DNA from: Myxococcus sp. CA023
Lineage (GTDB): Bacteria > Myxococcota > Myxococcia > Myxococcales > Myxococcaceae
NCBI RefSeq assembly: GCF_010998615.1
Contig: NZ_JAAEAH010000031.1
Span: 1 to 64,000, forward strand
DNA length: 64,000 bases
Direction: 5' to 3'
This document shows, piece by piece, positions 25,328 to 36,690 of the stretch (positions within the stretch are counted from its first letter, which is position 1; each line of letters opens with the position of its first letter). Made by a program: the position numbers and the translations under genes. Under the pieces are notes generated by a model. That model was not told where the DNA came from. It made no database searches and worked only from the letters and a program-made list of their open reading frames with translations.

Positions 25328-27442
25328 TTGGGGACGCTGACGCTCAGTGCATCACCGCTCCTGTGGGAGCAGTTCCTCGTGGGGGCACTCGACGGGGAGG
25401 CCGGGTTGCGCCCGGAGTTGCGCTCCATCCTCCCCCGCTGGCAGCGCTCACGGTCGCTGGGCGCCCCGAGCACCGGACAGCCGGACGAAGGGCCCAGTGT
25501 GGGCAGCCTGGCGCTGGTCGAGCGCCGGGCCCGGCTGGAGCCGGTGTGGCACGAGCTGGGCGGCATGCTGGAGATGTTGTCGGCGGCGCCCCTTCCTTCG
25601 GGGCGGGTGGCGCTGCTCGCGGACCGCGAGGGCGTCATCCTGGCGACGCGCAGCTCGGGCGGGGACTTCACCCACCACGCGGATTACGTGCGCCTGGTGG
25701 AGGGGGCCTGCTGGGATGAGACGTCTCGCGGGACGAATGCCATTGGCACTGCCCTGGCGGAGTCCTCCGCCGTCGCGGTGGTGGGGCCGGCGCACTACGC
25801 ACAGCGGCACCATGGGCTCGTCTGCTACGCGGCGCCGGTCCATGACCCCTTTGGAGAGCTGGTGGCCGTGCTGGACGTCACGGGGCCGGCTGGCGCGGCG
25901 GAGCCGCTGGTGCTGGTGGCGGTGGCCAGTGTGGCCCATGCCGCCGAGGCGCGGCTGCGCGAGGTCGCCTGGGCCCGGGTGGCCGCGGCGGCGCGGGGGG
26001 GATTGGAGTCGCGCCTGTCGCGTGAGGATGGCCCGGTGCTCGTCGTCGAGCCGATGGGGCGGGTGAGTCGCTTCAATGCGGCCGCGCGCGCGTTGCTCGG
26101 TGGGCAGGGGCCGATGGCGGTGGAGGCGGCGCTCGGTGTCTCGTGGCGGGCGCTGACGGACGCCGCGTTGCGAGGCGTGGCGCTGGAGACGCGTCTTGCT
26201 TCACAGGGGCCGGCCTGGCGCATCCACGCGGAGGCGGTGGGGACGGGGGATGGGAGCTCGGCGCTCGCGGTGCTGGTGCGGCTGGAGTCTTCGGGTGTCC
26301 GAGCCCTGGGCATGACCCCTGGGAGCGCGGATTCACGTCCGGCGGTGGCGGAGCCTTCCTCTGCGGGCCGTGCGCCTCGCACGCTGTCCCGGGACCTGTG
26401 GGGGGCGGATACGGTGGTGCCACCTGGACCGTGGGCGGCGCTCAAGGGGAACGACCCGCAGCACCGCGCCACGTTGCGAGAAGCGGAGCGGTTCGCGCCC
26501 ACGAGCTTGCCGGTGCTTCTGCTGTCGGAGACGGGCACGGGCAAGGAGCTCCTCGCTCGCGCACTGCACTCGGCCAGTACGGTCGCCACGGGGCCCTTCG
26601 TGGCGGTGAACTGCGGCGCGCTGTCGCCCGCGTTGCTGGAGAGTGAGCTGTTCGGCCATGCACCTGGTGCCTTCACCGGCGCGCGTGTCGGCGGCGCGGA
26701 GGGAAAGCTGGCGGCGGCGGACGGCGGAACGCTCTTCCTCGACGAACTGGCGGAGATGCCGCCCGCGCTCCAGGTGTTGCTGCTTCGGGTGCTGGAGGAC
26801 GGTGCCTATTCGCGCGTGGGAGAGTCCCGCGTGCGGCGCTCGCGCTTCCGCCTGGTGGGCGCCACCTGCAGGGATTTGGACGCGGCCGTGCGCAACGGCA
26901 CGTTCCGCTCCGACCTCTATTTCCGCCTTCAGGGCGCGGTGCTGCGGCTGCCACCGCTGCGCGAGCGCAACGACCTGCCGGAACTGGCCCATGCACTCCT
27001 CCGGCGGTTGTCGGAAGAAGAAGGCCTGGCCACGCCGAGCATCTCCGCCGCCGCGCTCACCCGGCTCGCAGCCCACCCCTGGCCCGGCAACGTGCGCGAG
27101 CTGAAGACAGTGCTGCGGTTGGCGCTGGTGCGCGCGGGAGGCGCCCCCGTGTTGGACGTGGACGCCCTGCCGTCAGGCCTGGGAAGCCCGCTCTCGCCCG
27201 GGGCCCAGGTAGAACCACGGCCCGCCGTGCCCGCCGCGCCGCTTTCTTCCAGTGCGCCGCGTCAGCCGAGCGCGGGTGCCGCCGCCGGCCCGTTGCGCGA
27301 GCTGGAGGCCCGCGCCATCCAGGAAGCACTGGCACTCAGTGGCGGCAACGTGGCGCAGGCCGCCCGGCGTCTGGGCATCGCACGGAGCACGCTCTACCGG
27401 ATGGCGGAGCGCTTCGGCATCACGCTGCCCTCGCGCGCCTGA
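25328..27442 (+). CDS. AcoR-like sigma-54-dependent activator (GAF, AAA+, Fis HTH)
   Basis: About 704 residues from TTG 25328 (AAGG 7 bases upstream). A GTG at 25181 in the same frame lies inside the operator cluster and is unlikely. The N-terminal half has an AcoR-type GAF sensor ([18 protein letters not shown], then [18 protein letters not shown], then [20 protein letters not shown]), which in relatives detects acetoin or aldehydes. AAA+ domain: Walker [15 protein letters not shown] loop, [12 protein letters not shown]-terminal Fis-type [23 protein letters not shown]. Aldehyde dehydrogenase and DUF779 genes follow, with a sigma-54 promoter, so they are the likely targets. Confidence 0.9.
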   Translation: MGTLTLSASPLLWEQFLVGALDGEAGLRPELRSILPRWQRSRSLGAPSTGQPDEGPSVGSLALVERRARLEPVWHELGGMLEMLSAAPLPSGRVALLADREGVILATRSSGGDFTHHADYVRLVEGACWDETSRGTNAIGTALAESSAVAVVGPAHYAQRHHGLVCYAAPVHDPFGELVAVLDVTGPAGAAEPLVLVAVASVAHAAEARLREVAWARVAAAARGGLESRLSREDGPVLVVEPMGRVSRFNAAARALLGGQGPMAVEAALGVSWRALTDAALRGVALETRLASQGPAWRIHAEAVGTGDGSSALAVLVRLESSGVRALGMTPGSADSRPAVAEPSSAGRAPRTLSRDLWGADTVVPPGPWAALKGNDPQHRATLREAERFAPTSLPVLLLSETGTGKELLARALHSASTVATGPFVAVNCGALSPALLESELFGHAPGAFTGARVGGAEGKLAAADGGTLFLDELAEMPPALQVLLLRVLEDGAYSRVGESRVRRSRFRLVGATCRDLDAAVRNGTFRSDLYFRLQGAVLRLPPLRERNDLPELAHALLRRLSEEEGLATPSISAAALTRLAAHPWPGNVRELKTVLRLALVRAGGAPVLDVDALPSGLGSPLSPGAQVEPRPAVPAAPLSSSAPRQPSAGAAAGPLRELEARAIQEALALSGGNVAQAARRLGIARSTLYRMAERFGITLPSRA

Positions 27443-27501
27443 ACGTTCACTGGAGGACGGTGTCCATCGCGCGACGCACCTGTCGCGCTCCGCGCCATGC
27501 G

Positions 27502-27531
27502 TGTCCGGACAGGTGTCGCAGAGCGGGACAC
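27502..27531 (+). promoter_or_regulatory. Likely AcoR-type activator sites before the aldehyde dehydrogenase gene
   Basis: TGTCCGGACA (27502-27511) is a perfect palindrome. GTGTC (27513-27517) and GACAC (27527-27531) form a second, wider inverted repeat. TGTC/GACA dyads are the usual kind of site for AcoR-family activators. They lie 32-61 bp before the -24 element and differ from the TGACryGTCA sites elsewhere in the window. Confidence 0.6.
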
Positions 27532-27562
27532 GACGCGCCGCAACGTCGACGGACGCGAGCAC

Positions 27563-27578
27563 TGGCACGCGCGCTGCT
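27563..27578 (+). promoter_or_regulatory. Sigma-54-type (-24/-12) promoter of the aldehyde dehydrogenase gene
   Basis: TGGCACGCGCGCTGCT matches TGGCACG-N4-TTGCW except for C at the first T. It is the best -24 match in the window. The GTG start lies 41 bp downstream. Confidence 0.78.
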
Positions 27579-27618
27579 CTGGGGTGGCCCGTTCACCCAA
27601 CCTCCCAAGGAGAGCGCA

Positions 27619-29138
<1,520 letters not shown>

Positions 29139-29139
<1 letters not shown>

Positions 29140-29576
29140 TGAGTGGCGCCGGTGCCGGCCCCGGCACGGGCGGACAGGACGGCGCCACGGTGGTGGCCCG
29201 GGTGGACGTGACGCCCGAGGCCGCCGCCGTCATCCGTCAGCTCCGCGCCACGCACGGGCCCTTGATGTTCCATCAGTCGGGAGGCTGCTGCGACGGCAGC
29301 GCGCCCATGTGCTACCCCGTGGGGGACTTCCGCGTGGGCCAGCGAGACGTCTTCCTGGGCGAGCTGGAGGGCTGCCCCGTCTACATTGGCGGCGCGCAGT
29401 TCGAGTACTGGCAGCACACGCACCTCACCCTGGACGTGGTGAAGGGGCGGGGCGCCGGCTTCAGCCTGGAGTCCCCGCTGGGCGTGCGCTTCCTCACCCG
29501 CAGCCGCGTCTTCACGGACGAGGAATACGAACGGATGAAGAACGCGCCGCCGCCCCGGCGTGGACCTCCGGAGTAG
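29139..29576 (+). CDS. DUF779 family protein
   Basis: 145 residues. The start codon overlaps the stop of the aldehyde dehydrogenase gene by one base (TGATG), so translation is coupled. It has the family's cysteine-rich signature FHQSGGCCDGSAPMCY, then FLGELEGCPVYIGGAQFEYW and a VVKGRGAGFSLESPLGVRFL end. The conserved cysteines suggest metal binding. DUF779 genes accompany aldehyde dehydrogenases widely, but the role of the protein is unknown. Confidence 0.92.
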
Positions 29577-29704
29577 CCGTTCCGGCGTCAGCGCGTGGGG
29601 TGGGACGACGGGCTTCTCCCTGGACTTCAACCCCATGCTCTGCGCGGGGCAGGGGCCCAGACCGCGCGGCGCATCGCGGCCTGGGCTCCTCGCGCGATCG
29701 CTGC

Positions 29705-30598
29705 TCAGGCGGGCGCGGAGCCGTTCCTCTCCACGCGGTGGTAGCTGGCCACGGTGAAGGACGCGGTGACGGTGAAGGGCTCGGGCAACATGTCCGCGCG
29801 CCGCCGCAGCTCCTCCGTGGAAGCATGGAACGCGCTGGGCCCCATGGCCGCGATGTGGAACGCGTCGTCGCGCGTCAGCCGCAATGTCAGCTCCAGCGAT
29901 TCCTGGACGCCTGGCTCGAACGTGGTCCGCAGCCGTGTGTGGAGCCGCTCCTCCTTTCGCGCGTCGACGCTCAGCAGCCCCATGGGTTGGATGAGCTGTG
30001 TCAGGTGCTGGTCCGTGGGTGTCACGATGAGCAGTGCGCCTCGGCGATTCAGGACGCGGTGGAACTCTGGGGCGTTGCGAGGAGCGAAGATGCTGAGCGC
30101 CAGTGCAACGCTGTGATTCCGGAGGGGCAACGTCCGCTCGCCGTCCGCGATGAGGGCACCCGCACGGGCGTGGGCCCTGGCGGCCCGCCGGGCAGCGAAG
30201 CGGGAGATATCGATGGCGAGCCCCGTCAGCGCGGGGCACCGGTCGAGTACACGGGCCAGGTAGTGCCCGGTACCCGCTCCCACATCGAGCACGCAGCCCG
30301 CTGTCGCATCGGCGCCGGTGAGCCGCGCGGCATGCTCCGCCAATAGCGCGGCCAACGGTTCGTAGTGGCCTCGCGCGAGGAATGCCCCTCGCGCGGCGAC
30401 CATCGACTGGGTGTCGGCATTGCCCGGGGCCCGGTGGCCCGGCAGGAGGTTGACATAGCCCTGCCTGGCGACGTCGAAGCCATGGCGCGCCACACAGCGC
30501 AGCGCCGTTGCTTCCTGGCGAAGCGGTGACTGGCAGATGGGACAGCAGAGCAGTGGAAGAAGGGGCGGCGGAAAGCGGGGCGAAGCGGACGCTGACAT
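29705..30598 (-). CDS. rlmA: RlmA-type 23S rRNA (guanine-N1) methyltransferase
   Basis: 297 residues. An N-terminal zinc-binding unit (LCCPICQSPL, then RCVARHG) and the family hallmark FDVARQGYVNLLPG identify the RlmA/TlrB group, which methylates G745 or G748 of 23S rRNA using SAM. The SAM-binding motif is LDVGAGTGHYL, with the acidic residue in AIDISRFAARRA. The post-motif FAPRNAPEFHRVL is also typical. In some actinomycetes relatives give macrolide resistance; whether this one modifies 745 or 748 cannot be decided here. It stands alone, convergent with the DUF779 gene. Confidence 0.88.
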   Translation of the reverse strand: MSASASPRFPPPLLPLLCCPICQSPLRQEATALRCVARHGFDVARQGYVNLLPGHRAPGNADTQSMVAARGAFLARGHYEPLAALLAEHAARLTGADATAGCVLDVGAGTGHYLARVLDRCPALTGLAIDISRFAARRAARAHARAGALIADGERTLPLRNHSVALALSIFAPRNAPEFHRVLNRRGALLIVTPTDQHLTQLIQPMGLLSVDARKEERLHTRLRTTFEPGVQESLELTLRLTRDDAFHIAAMGPSAFHASTEELRRRADMLPEPFTVTASFTVASYHRVERNGSAPA

Positions 30599-31008
30599 GC
30601 GGAAAGGGCTCCAGAGGCTCGTGGCGGCGCATGGCCGGGAACGAGTCGCGGGAGGCCCTCAGGCGCGGGGTGTCAGGACCCTGGCAGGAGCGCTCGGCAG
30701 CCCGCACGCGCGTGGAAGCCGCACACGCATGACGGAGGTTCGTCACGCACGGTGCTCACGCCAGGCGAGGCCGTGGCTCAGGAACAGGAGCGCGGCACAT
30801 CGCGCCCGGGCCTTCCGCGACGCGGAAAGCGGGCACGAAGGCAGCAAAGAGACCGGGGAGGCCCTACCAGGGCACACATCGCCTGGAACGGACGCAGTGC
30901 TGCGGCGTCCGAACAGCGCGGAAGCAGTCCGCTTGCTGCCGCGCTCAGCCGCGCAGGCGGCGCAGGGACACGGGGGCCAGGTGCCGACAGGAATCCATGG
31001 CGAGGAGC
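30599..31008. other. 410-bp intergenic stretch without a convincing gene
   Basis: Frames here have atypical codon use and overlap one another. No RNA gene, repeat or clear promoter is seen. The left end must hold the minus-strand rlmA promoter. Confidence 0.5.
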
Positions 31009-31353
31009 CTATGCCGCTTCGTCGAACACTTCCAGCGCGTCACGCACGCCGGGCAGCGCGGTGAGCAGCTCGAATTCGTCGGACTGGAGCATGGAGACGC
31101 GGCGGCCGGAGAGGCGCTCCATGAGGAGCTCGATGCGGTGTTCGCCCTTCCCAGTCGCGTGGCGGAAGATTCGCGCGCGGAAGCCCTCCGCGTGGCACGC
31201 GAGGATGTCCTTCTGGAGGCTGCGCAGCCGTCGGACGACCTTCAGCGCCGCTCGCCCCTCGGGGGTCTCGAACGTGTGGAAGTGCCGGTTCCGCGACAGC
31301 GGCTTGCTGGGGTCATGGAGCCTCTCCACGAGGCGCCGAACGAATGGGTCCAT
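31009..31353 (-). CDS. Small unknown soluble protein
   Basis: 114 residues from ATG 31353 (MDPFVRRLVERLHDPSKPLS). It is basic and helical, with FHTFETPEGRAALKVVRRLR and a C-terminal LPGVRDALEVFDEAA. There is no signal peptide, membrane segment or known motif. The reading frame is open further upstream, but the longer version would run antisense into the TPR lipoprotein gene. It is divergent from that gene, with only 40 bp between the starts, so promoters must overlap. The Shine-Dalgarno sequence is not obvious. Confidence 0.65.
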   Translation of the reverse strand: MDPFVRRLVERLHDPSKPLSRNRHFHTFETPEGRAALKVVRRLRSLQKDILACHAEGFRARIFRHATGKGEHRIELLMERLSGRRVSMLQSDEFELLTALPGVRDALEVFDEAA

Positions 31354-31393
31354 CGACGAAGGAGGATAACATCCGGTACCCTGCGCCTCAGCG

Positions 31394-32719
31394 ATGCACC
31401 GTCTTTTTCGAATCAGACCGTGGACCCTGGCGCTCCTTCCGCTGCTTGCTTGCAAAGAGCCGGAAGTTGCCGCCGCGGAGAACCAGGCCAAGCGGGCCCA
31501 GGCAGCATTGACCGAGGCCCGCGGCCACCTGTCCAGTGGACAGGCCAACGCCGCGCTTGCCGCACTGAGCAGGGCCGCCACCGCGGCGCCTGACAGTCCG
31601 GAGCCGCACCTGCTCATGGCGCAGGCCCACCGCATGGCGGGCAACGAGGGCGCCGCCATCCTGGCCTTGAAGCAGGCCGCCTCCATGTCGCCGGGCTCGG
31701 ACCCCACCATCCAGCGCCAGCTGGCCGACATCTACCTCCAGCAGGGCCTCACCAAGGACGCGCTCGCGGCGCTCATCAGCATGCGGGATGCGGGAAACCT
31801 GCCGGACGCGGACGTGCTGCGGCTGGCCCGAATCCAGGCGCGTGAGGGCATGATTGATGCCGCCTTCAAGACGCTGGAGAACATCCTGCGGGAGAACCCG
31901 GACGACGCCGAGGCCAAGTCCGTCGAGGCCGAGGTGCTCTGGCTCAAGGGCGACGAGCTCCTGGCCGCCAACCTCATGGACCGGCTCCTCAACCAGGACC
32001 CGGCGCTGGCCTCCGCGCGGCTGCTGCGCGCGCGCTACTTCCTGGTCAGCGGCTTCCCGGACCTGGCCGAGTCAGACCTGAACGCCGTGAAGGGCGCTGA
32101 CGCGGAGCGGCCGGAGGTGGTGACGCTGCGCGCACGGGTGCTGCTGGCCCTGGGCCGGGCCGCGGACGCGGAGGAGGCCCTGCGCGGGCTGGTGGAGGCG
32201 CAGCCGCAGAACGCCGACGCGCTGGCGTGGCTGGCGGAGACGGTGCGGGTGCAGGGCCGCCGCGCGGATGCGCAGTCCCTGGTGGACCAGGCGCTCCAGC
32301 TCAACCCGCGGCTGGCCCGGGCGCAGTACGTGCGCGGGCGCTCCCTGGAGGAGCAAGGGGACCGCCGCGGCGCGGAGGAGGCCTACCGCTTCGCGCTGTC
32401 CGCGGAGCCCCGCTTCGCGCCCGTTCACGCCCGGATGTGGCGCATCCACTTGAATGCGGACCGCATCACGGACGCGGAGACGTCGCTGGAGCTGCTGCTC
32501 AGCATGAGCGAGGCCACCATCGAGGAGAAGGCCCAGCTCGCCGCCCTCTATGCGCGGATGCAGACGAAGGTGACGCAGGGCCTCAAGCTCATCGACGAGG
32601 CCCTGAAGCGGGAGCCGGAGAACCCGGACTACCTCCGCACCCAGAAGGCGCTCAACACGCTGCTGCCGAAGCCCAAGAAGAAGTCCTCGGGCCCGATCAT
32701 CATCCGCGGCCGCCGCTGA
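31394..32719 (+). CDS. TPR-repeat lipoprotein
   Basis: 441 residues. A short signal peptide ends in the lipobox LLAC (Cys20), so the protein is probably lipid-anchored. About ten tetratricopeptide units fill the rest (for example SGQANAALAALSRAATAAPD, then ALGRAADAEEALRGLVEAQP), followed by a basic tail, KPKKKSSGPIIIRGRR. TPR lipoproteins serve as assembly factors for secretion or pilus machines in myxobacteria; no partner is visible in this neighbourhood. Its 3' end overlaps the convergent M16 peptidase gene by 20 bp. Confidence 0.88.
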   Translation: MHRLFRIRPWTLALLPLLACKEPEVAAAENQAKRAQAALTEARGHLSSGQANAALAALSRAATAAPDSPEPHLLMAQAHRMAGNEGAAILALKQAASMSPGSDPTIQRQLADIYLQQGLTKDALAALISMRDAGNLPDADVLRLARIQAREGMIDAAFKTLENILRENPDDAEAKSVEAEVLWLKGDELLAANLMDRLLNQDPALASARLLRARYFLVSGFPDLAESDLNAVKGADAERPEVVTLRARVLLALGRAADAEEALRGLVEAQPQNADALAWLAETVRVQGRRADAQSLVDQALQLNPRLARAQYVRGRSLEEQGDRRGAEEAYRFALSAEPRFAPVHARMWRIHLNADRITDAETSLELLLSMSEATIEEKAQLAALYARMQTKVTQGLKLIDEALKREPENPDYLRTQKALNTLLPKPKKKSSGPIIIRGRR

Positions 32720-34031
32720 CCACCGCCCGCGGCGCGGCCTCCGGTCCGGGAAGGCCGGGGGCATCCGCCACCACGCGCTCCAGGGCCTTGAGTCCCTTGC
32801 GCTGGCCCACCGCCACCACCGTGAGGTTCTCCCGGTTGAAGTAGCGCCGGGCCACCTCGCGCACGCGCGCGGCGGACTGCGAGTCCACCAGGTCGGCGCG
32901 GTGACCAAACGACTCCGGCGTGCGGAACAGCTCCGTGCCGCCGAACCAGCCGGACAGCTCGCCCGGCGAGTCCTGGGAGAACTCCAGCAGCATGCGGTGC
33001 CGGCGCTTGGCGCGCGCCAGCTCCTCTTCGCCCACCTCGTTCTCACAGAGCGTGGACAGCACGCGGAAGGCCTCGGTGATGACCGTTGCGGCCTTCTCCG
33101 GCGCGCTGGCGGCCTCAATCTCGAGGAGCCCCGCGTCGTGGTACGCGTCCAGCGACGCGCTCACGGAGTACGCTAGGCCGCGCTTCTCCACGATTTCGAA
33201 CGGCAGCCGCGACGACAGGCCGTCATCCAACACGCGGCGGATGATCTGCAGCGCGGGGTAGTCCTCGTGCTGCTCGGGGACGCCGCGGAAGTTGAGGCGG
33301 AACTCCGTCTGCGACTCGTCATGGCTGACGAAGTGCAGGCGCGGGCCGGGCGGAGTGAGGGGCGGCGGCGCCTCGACGCTGGACGGGCCGCGCGGGAGCC
33401 GGGCGAAGGCTCGCTCGGTCATCTCCAGGACTTCCGAGTGCTTCACCCGGCCGGCGGCGGTGACGACGATGTTCCCCGCGACGTAGTGCTGGGCGAAGTG
33501 CTCCAGAATCTGCGGGTGCGTCATGTTCGTGACGGACTCGCGCGTGCCGGCGATCTTCAGGGCCAGCGGGTGTCCGGGGAAGAGCAGGTGCTTGGACAGG
33601 TTGTCCAGGTCGATGTCCCGGCCCTTCTCGTCCACCTCGTCGAGCATCTCCTCGAGGATGATCTGCCGCTCCACCTCCATGTCGGTGAGGCGGGGACGGG
33701 TGAGCATGTCGCCGATGATGTCCAGGCCCACGCGCAGGTGCGCGGGGTGGATGGGCGTGTAGTAGTACCCGTGGTCCCGGGTGGTGACGCCGTTGAGGTT
33801 GCCGCCGACCTCTTCCACCGCCGCGTTCATCTTCACGGTGTCCGGCCAGCCCTCGCTGCCGCGGAAGAAGAGGTGCTCCAGGTAGTGGCTGACGCCATTG
33901 CTGACGAGCGTCTCGTGGCGGCTGCCCGTCCGCACGTAGACGGCGAGCAGGGCGGTGTGGAGGTGGGGCGTCTCGATAGTGACGACGCGCAGCCCGGAGG
34001 GCAGCACGTCCCGGTACGTAGTGAAGCTCAT
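32700..34031 (-). CDS. M16-family zinc peptidase (processing-peptidase type)
   Basis: 443 residues, typical of single-unit M16B enzymes. The inverted zinc motif HxxEH is intact (HYLEH, His49, Glu52, His53), and the distal glutamate region is EVERQIILEEMLDEVDEKGR. The second, inactive-like half is also present (AYSVSASLDAYHDAGLLEIE). Bacterial relatives cleave short peptides or process precursors. The start overlaps the stop of the upstream histidine kinase gene by four bases (ATGA), so the two are translationally coupled, although a functional link is not evident. Confidence 0.93.
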   Translation of the reverse strand: MSFTTYRDVLPSGLRVVTIETPHLHTALLAVYVRTGSRHETLVSNGVSHYLEHLFFRGSEGWPDTVKMNAAVEEVGGNLNGVTTRDHGYYYTPIHPAHLRVGLDIIGDMLTRPRLTDMEVERQIILEEMLDEVDEKGRDIDLDNLSKHLLFPGHPLALKIAGTRESVTNMTHPQILEHFAQHYVAGNIVVTAAGRVKHSEVLEMTERAFARLPRGPSSVEAPPPLTPPGPRLHFVSHDESQTEFRLNFRGVPEQHEDYPALQIIRRVLDDGLSSRLPFEIVEKRGLAYSVSASLDAYHDAGLLEIEAASAPEKAATVITEAFRVLSTLCENEVGEEELARAKRRHRMLLEFSQDSPGELSGWFGGTELFRTPESFGHRADLVDSQSAARVREVARRYFNRENLTVVAVGQRKGLKALERVVADAPGLPGPEAAPRAVVSGGRG

Positions 34032-35575
34032 GCGCGAGGAAGCCTTAACACGAAGGCCGTCCCCTGGCCGGGAATACTCTGGCAGGAGAGCGAGCCACCG
34101 TGCACCTGGAGGATTTGCTGACTGACGGCCAGGCCCAGGCCCGTGCCCCCCTCCTTGGTGGTGAAGAAGGGCTCGAAGAGGTGCTGTCGGATATCCTCCG
34201 TCATGCCCTGTCCGGTATCGCGCACCGTGACTTCCACGGCGTCCTCCGCCGGACGGGTGATGATGGTGAGGCGGCCGCCGGACGGCATGGCCTCGCGGCT
34301 GTTTCGCAGCAGGTTGAGGAAGACCTGCCGCAACTGGCCTTCGTCGGCGAGCACGTGCGGGGTATCCAGGGCGAAGTCGCGCACCACTTCCACGCCGGCG
34401 CGCTCCAACTCCTCGCGGGTGAAGTCGAGCACGGTGTCCAGCACGGCGGTGACGTCGCGCGGGTCCAGGTCGGGCCGGGGCGGGCGGGCCATGCGCAGGT
34501 ACTGCTCGGTGACATCCGCCAGGCGGTCCACCTCCTGGGTGACGGCGGAGATGAGGTCCTTCACCTCGGCCGCGTCCTCGGGGGTCGCGAAGCGGGCGGC
34601 TTCGAACCCGTCCTGGAGCAACTCCACGTTGAGGCCAATGGAGGACAGGGGGTTGCGCACCTCGTGGACGATTTGCGCGGAGATGCGGCCCACGGCGGCC
34701 AGTTGCTCCGCGCGCATGAGGGCCTCGGCCTGGGCCTTGAGCTGGGCCTCGCGCGCCTGGAGCGAGCGGGCCATCTGGTCGAACTCCCGGGCCAGGACGG
34801 CCACCTCGTCGTCGCCGCGCACGCCTAACTGAGCGTTGTAGTCACCGCGGCCGATGCGGGACACGCCGCGGATGAGGTTGCGCATGGGGCGCAGCGTGCG
34901 GGCGGACCAGGCGGTGGCGCCCACGCCCACGGCGATGGCGGCCACGGAGAAGCCGATGATGAAGAGGCCGGTGGTGCGCTCGCGCTCCTCGGCGCCGTCC
35001 ACGCGCTCGCGGATGCGGTTGGACAGGGCGGCGCGCAGCACGCGAATCTCGCGGCCGATGGAGTTCTCCTCCTGCCGCAGCGCGGCGGTGGCGACGGCGA
35101 CCTGTTCCCGGTCCGGATTCTCCGTGGACAGGACGGCGAAGACGGCCTCCGCGGCGCGGCCGTAGTCGCGGTAGCGGGTCTGGAGCTCGCCGAAGCGGTC
35201 CTCCAGGCCCCGGATGAAGGGCCCCTCGCTGTCGGGGGCGGAGGCCAGCACCTCATGCGCCTTGGCCTGGGCGGCGGCGAGCCGCTGGGTCATGAGGGGT
35301 GAGTTGTAGGTCCGGGCCAGCCGGATGAAGGCGCGGCGGATTTCGACGTTGCCCTCTTGAATCAGGCGCTCGGTGTCCTTCTCCTGGGTGGCGTGGAAGG
35401 TCTCCAGCTCCGCGGCGTCCTGGGAGAGCTGGAGGTAGCCCTGGCTCACCAGCCGGATCTCCAGCCGGTTGCGGTGGAGCTCCGTCACGCTGAACAGGGA
35501 CACCAGCCCGAAGGTGCCGAGCACCACGGCGTAGCCCAGGAAGATGCGTGTCGCGAGGGAGAGCTTCACGGGCAT
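34028..35575 (-). CDS. Membrane sensor histidine kinase (NtrB-like)
   Basis: 515 residues. Two membrane segments (about 10-30 and 203-223) bracket a helical periplasmic four-helix-type sensor. HAMP (about 225-275) is followed by HisKA with phospho-accepting His304 (IVHEVRNPLSS) and a HATPase domain (N-box NLLRNSREAMP, DTGQGM, GGTGLGLAVSQQ). No receiver domain is attached and no response-regulator gene is adjacent, so it is an orphan kinase. GAGGA abuts ATG 35575 directly; the GTG two codons later (35569) has better spacing and may be the real start. Confidence 0.93.
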   Translation of the reverse strand: MPVKLSLATRIFLGYAVVLGTFGLVSLFSVTELHRNRLEIRLVSQGYLQLSQDAAELETFHATQEKDTERLIQEGNVEIRRAFIRLARTYNSPLMTQRLAAAQAKAHEVLASAPDSEGPFIRGLEDRFGELQTRYRDYGRAAEAVFAVLSTENPDREQVAVATAALRQEENSIGREIRVLRAALSNRIRERVDGAEERERTTGLFIIGFSVAAIAVGVGATAWSARTLRPMRNLIRGVSRIGRGDYNAQLGVRGDDEVAVLAREFDQMARSLQAREAQLKAQAEALMRAEQLAAVGRISAQIVHEVRNPLSSIGLNVELLQDGFEAARFATPEDAAEVKDLISAVTQEVDRLADVTEQYLRMARPPRPDLDPRDVTAVLDTVLDFTREELERAGVEVVRDFALDTPHVLADEGQLRQVFLNLLRNSREAMPSGGRLTIITRPAEDAVEVTVRDTGQGMTEDIRQHLFEPFFTTKEGGTGLGLAVSQQILQVHGGSLSCQSIPGQGTAFVLRLPRA

Positions 35576-36117
35576 TCCTCGCTACGTGGCGGGCCGTCCA
35601 ACCGCAAGTCTCGTCTCCAGGGGGCGCAGGCGCCTGCTCGGGGGCCGCCGAGGGGGAGGGGCTACCTCCAGTGGGTCTCAGCGTACTCCAGGGGGCGCAT
35701 CCCGACACGTCTCGACTGCGCTGACTCGGTCTTCCAGGACCCAGGGCTCGGGAAGGTCAAGAGCTTGGTTTGTGCGAGACCTTGTCCACCGGGACGTCGG
35801 ACTGGTTTCTCGGCGCAAACTCCAAACAGATGGCGTGTGGATTTGTATGGACGATTGCAGAAGTGGTGGAAATTTTAATGTTGTATGGGGTTTTGTTTGG
35901 CTTTCTGGCGGGTGTCAAGGTGTTTGTGTCTGTCTTCTGGTTGGTTCTTGTTTGGAGGGTGGTTTGAGTTGTTTGATGTGGATCGTGCTATGTCGTGTCT
36001 GGGATCTCCGGTTGGAGCAAATTGCCGCATCCTCTGTCACGACAACTATGACCTGAAGGCAGATGGCGACGGGTCGTCAAACTGGCTTCTGGCGGCGGAA
36101 GCTTGATGGTGTTGCAT
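35576..36117. other. Intergenic stretch with an AT/GT-rich patch
   Basis: The first 240 bp have normal GC. From about 35865 to 36000 the plus strand becomes strongly T- and G-rich (runs such as GGGGTTTTGTTTGGC) and GC falls well below the surroundings. Short frames exist (35770-35967) but none looks coding. It may be an acquired segment carrying the lipoprotein gene downstream and its promoter. Confidence 0.5.
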
Positions 36118-36570
36118 ATGGCGAAGCTCAGGGGTTTTGTTGGAGCGGCGGTGCTGGTGATGCTGTCCGCGTGCGGTCCTGCGGAAGAGCAGCTTTCTGG
36201 CGATGGTGAACTCTCCTCAAGCAGCATTGAGTTGAGCTCCGTCATTCCGGTTCCCGATGCGGAGATGTTGCAGGCGCTGACGAGTTCATGCCAGCCTGCG
36301 AGCGAAGGGAACTGCATTGGCGCTGGCTACCTGGCCTGTACTGACTGGTCTGCTCAATACGAGTGCGCACCGAAGACGGCTTGCGACCCGATGAACCCTA
36401 TCTGCAAGACGCGCGTCGACGGGCAGTTGGTGACGACTGGTACCGAGTACCAGGATCGCAACAGCTATCGCGTGTGCTCCAATCCGCAGGGCGGAACCTG
36501 CACGGAGTACCGGTTTGATCGCGCTAGGACGTGCGGGTGCGGTGGCGGGTATCCCGTCTCCGAGATCTGA
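36118..36570 (+). CDS. Small cysteine-rich lipoprotein, unknown function
   Basis: About 150 residues from ATG 36118 (36106 also possible). Signal peptide with lipobox LSAC. The mature part has a Ser-rich linker and then about ten cysteines (SSCQPASEGNCIGAGYLACT, YECAPKTACDPMNPICKTRV, RTCGCGGGYP), suggesting a disulfide-bonded surface or secreted domain. No family is recognised. GC is lower than the neighbours and a strong terminator follows, so it is a single-gene unit, possibly acquired. Confidence 0.75.
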   Translation: MAKLRGFVGAAVLVMLSACGPAEEQLSGDGELSSSSIELSSVIPVPDAEMLQALTSSCQPASEGNCIGAGYLACTDWSAQYECAPKTACDPMNPICKTRVDGQLVTTGTEYQDRNSYRVCSNPQGGTCTEYRFDRARTCGCGGGYPVSEI

Positions 36571-36634
36571 GACGCGGCTCATCCGCGACGGGGAGGCGCT
36601 GGCGCCACTGTTCGCTTGATGCCCAGATAGCATT

Positions 36635-36670
36635 CGGCCCGGCCCCTCGTGTGAGGAGCCGGGCCGTTTT
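36635..36670 (+). terminator. Rho-independent terminator after the lipoprotein gene
   Basis: CGGCCCGGCCCCTC (36635-36648) pairs with GAGGAGCCGGGCCG (36653-36666), with one mismatch and a GTGT loop, followed by TTTTCC. Confidence 0.85.
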
Positions 36671-36690
36671 CCTTCCAGCGCCCGCGGGCC

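Noticed and set aside
30537-31064. Plus-strand frame between rlmA and the small unknown gene
   Set aside because: Arg/Gly-rich composition without codon-position bias; overlaps the better-supported minus-strand gene.
35770-35967. 65-codon hydrophobic frame in the GT-rich patch
   Set aside because: No Shine-Dalgarno sequence, and its hydrophobicity follows from the T/G bias.
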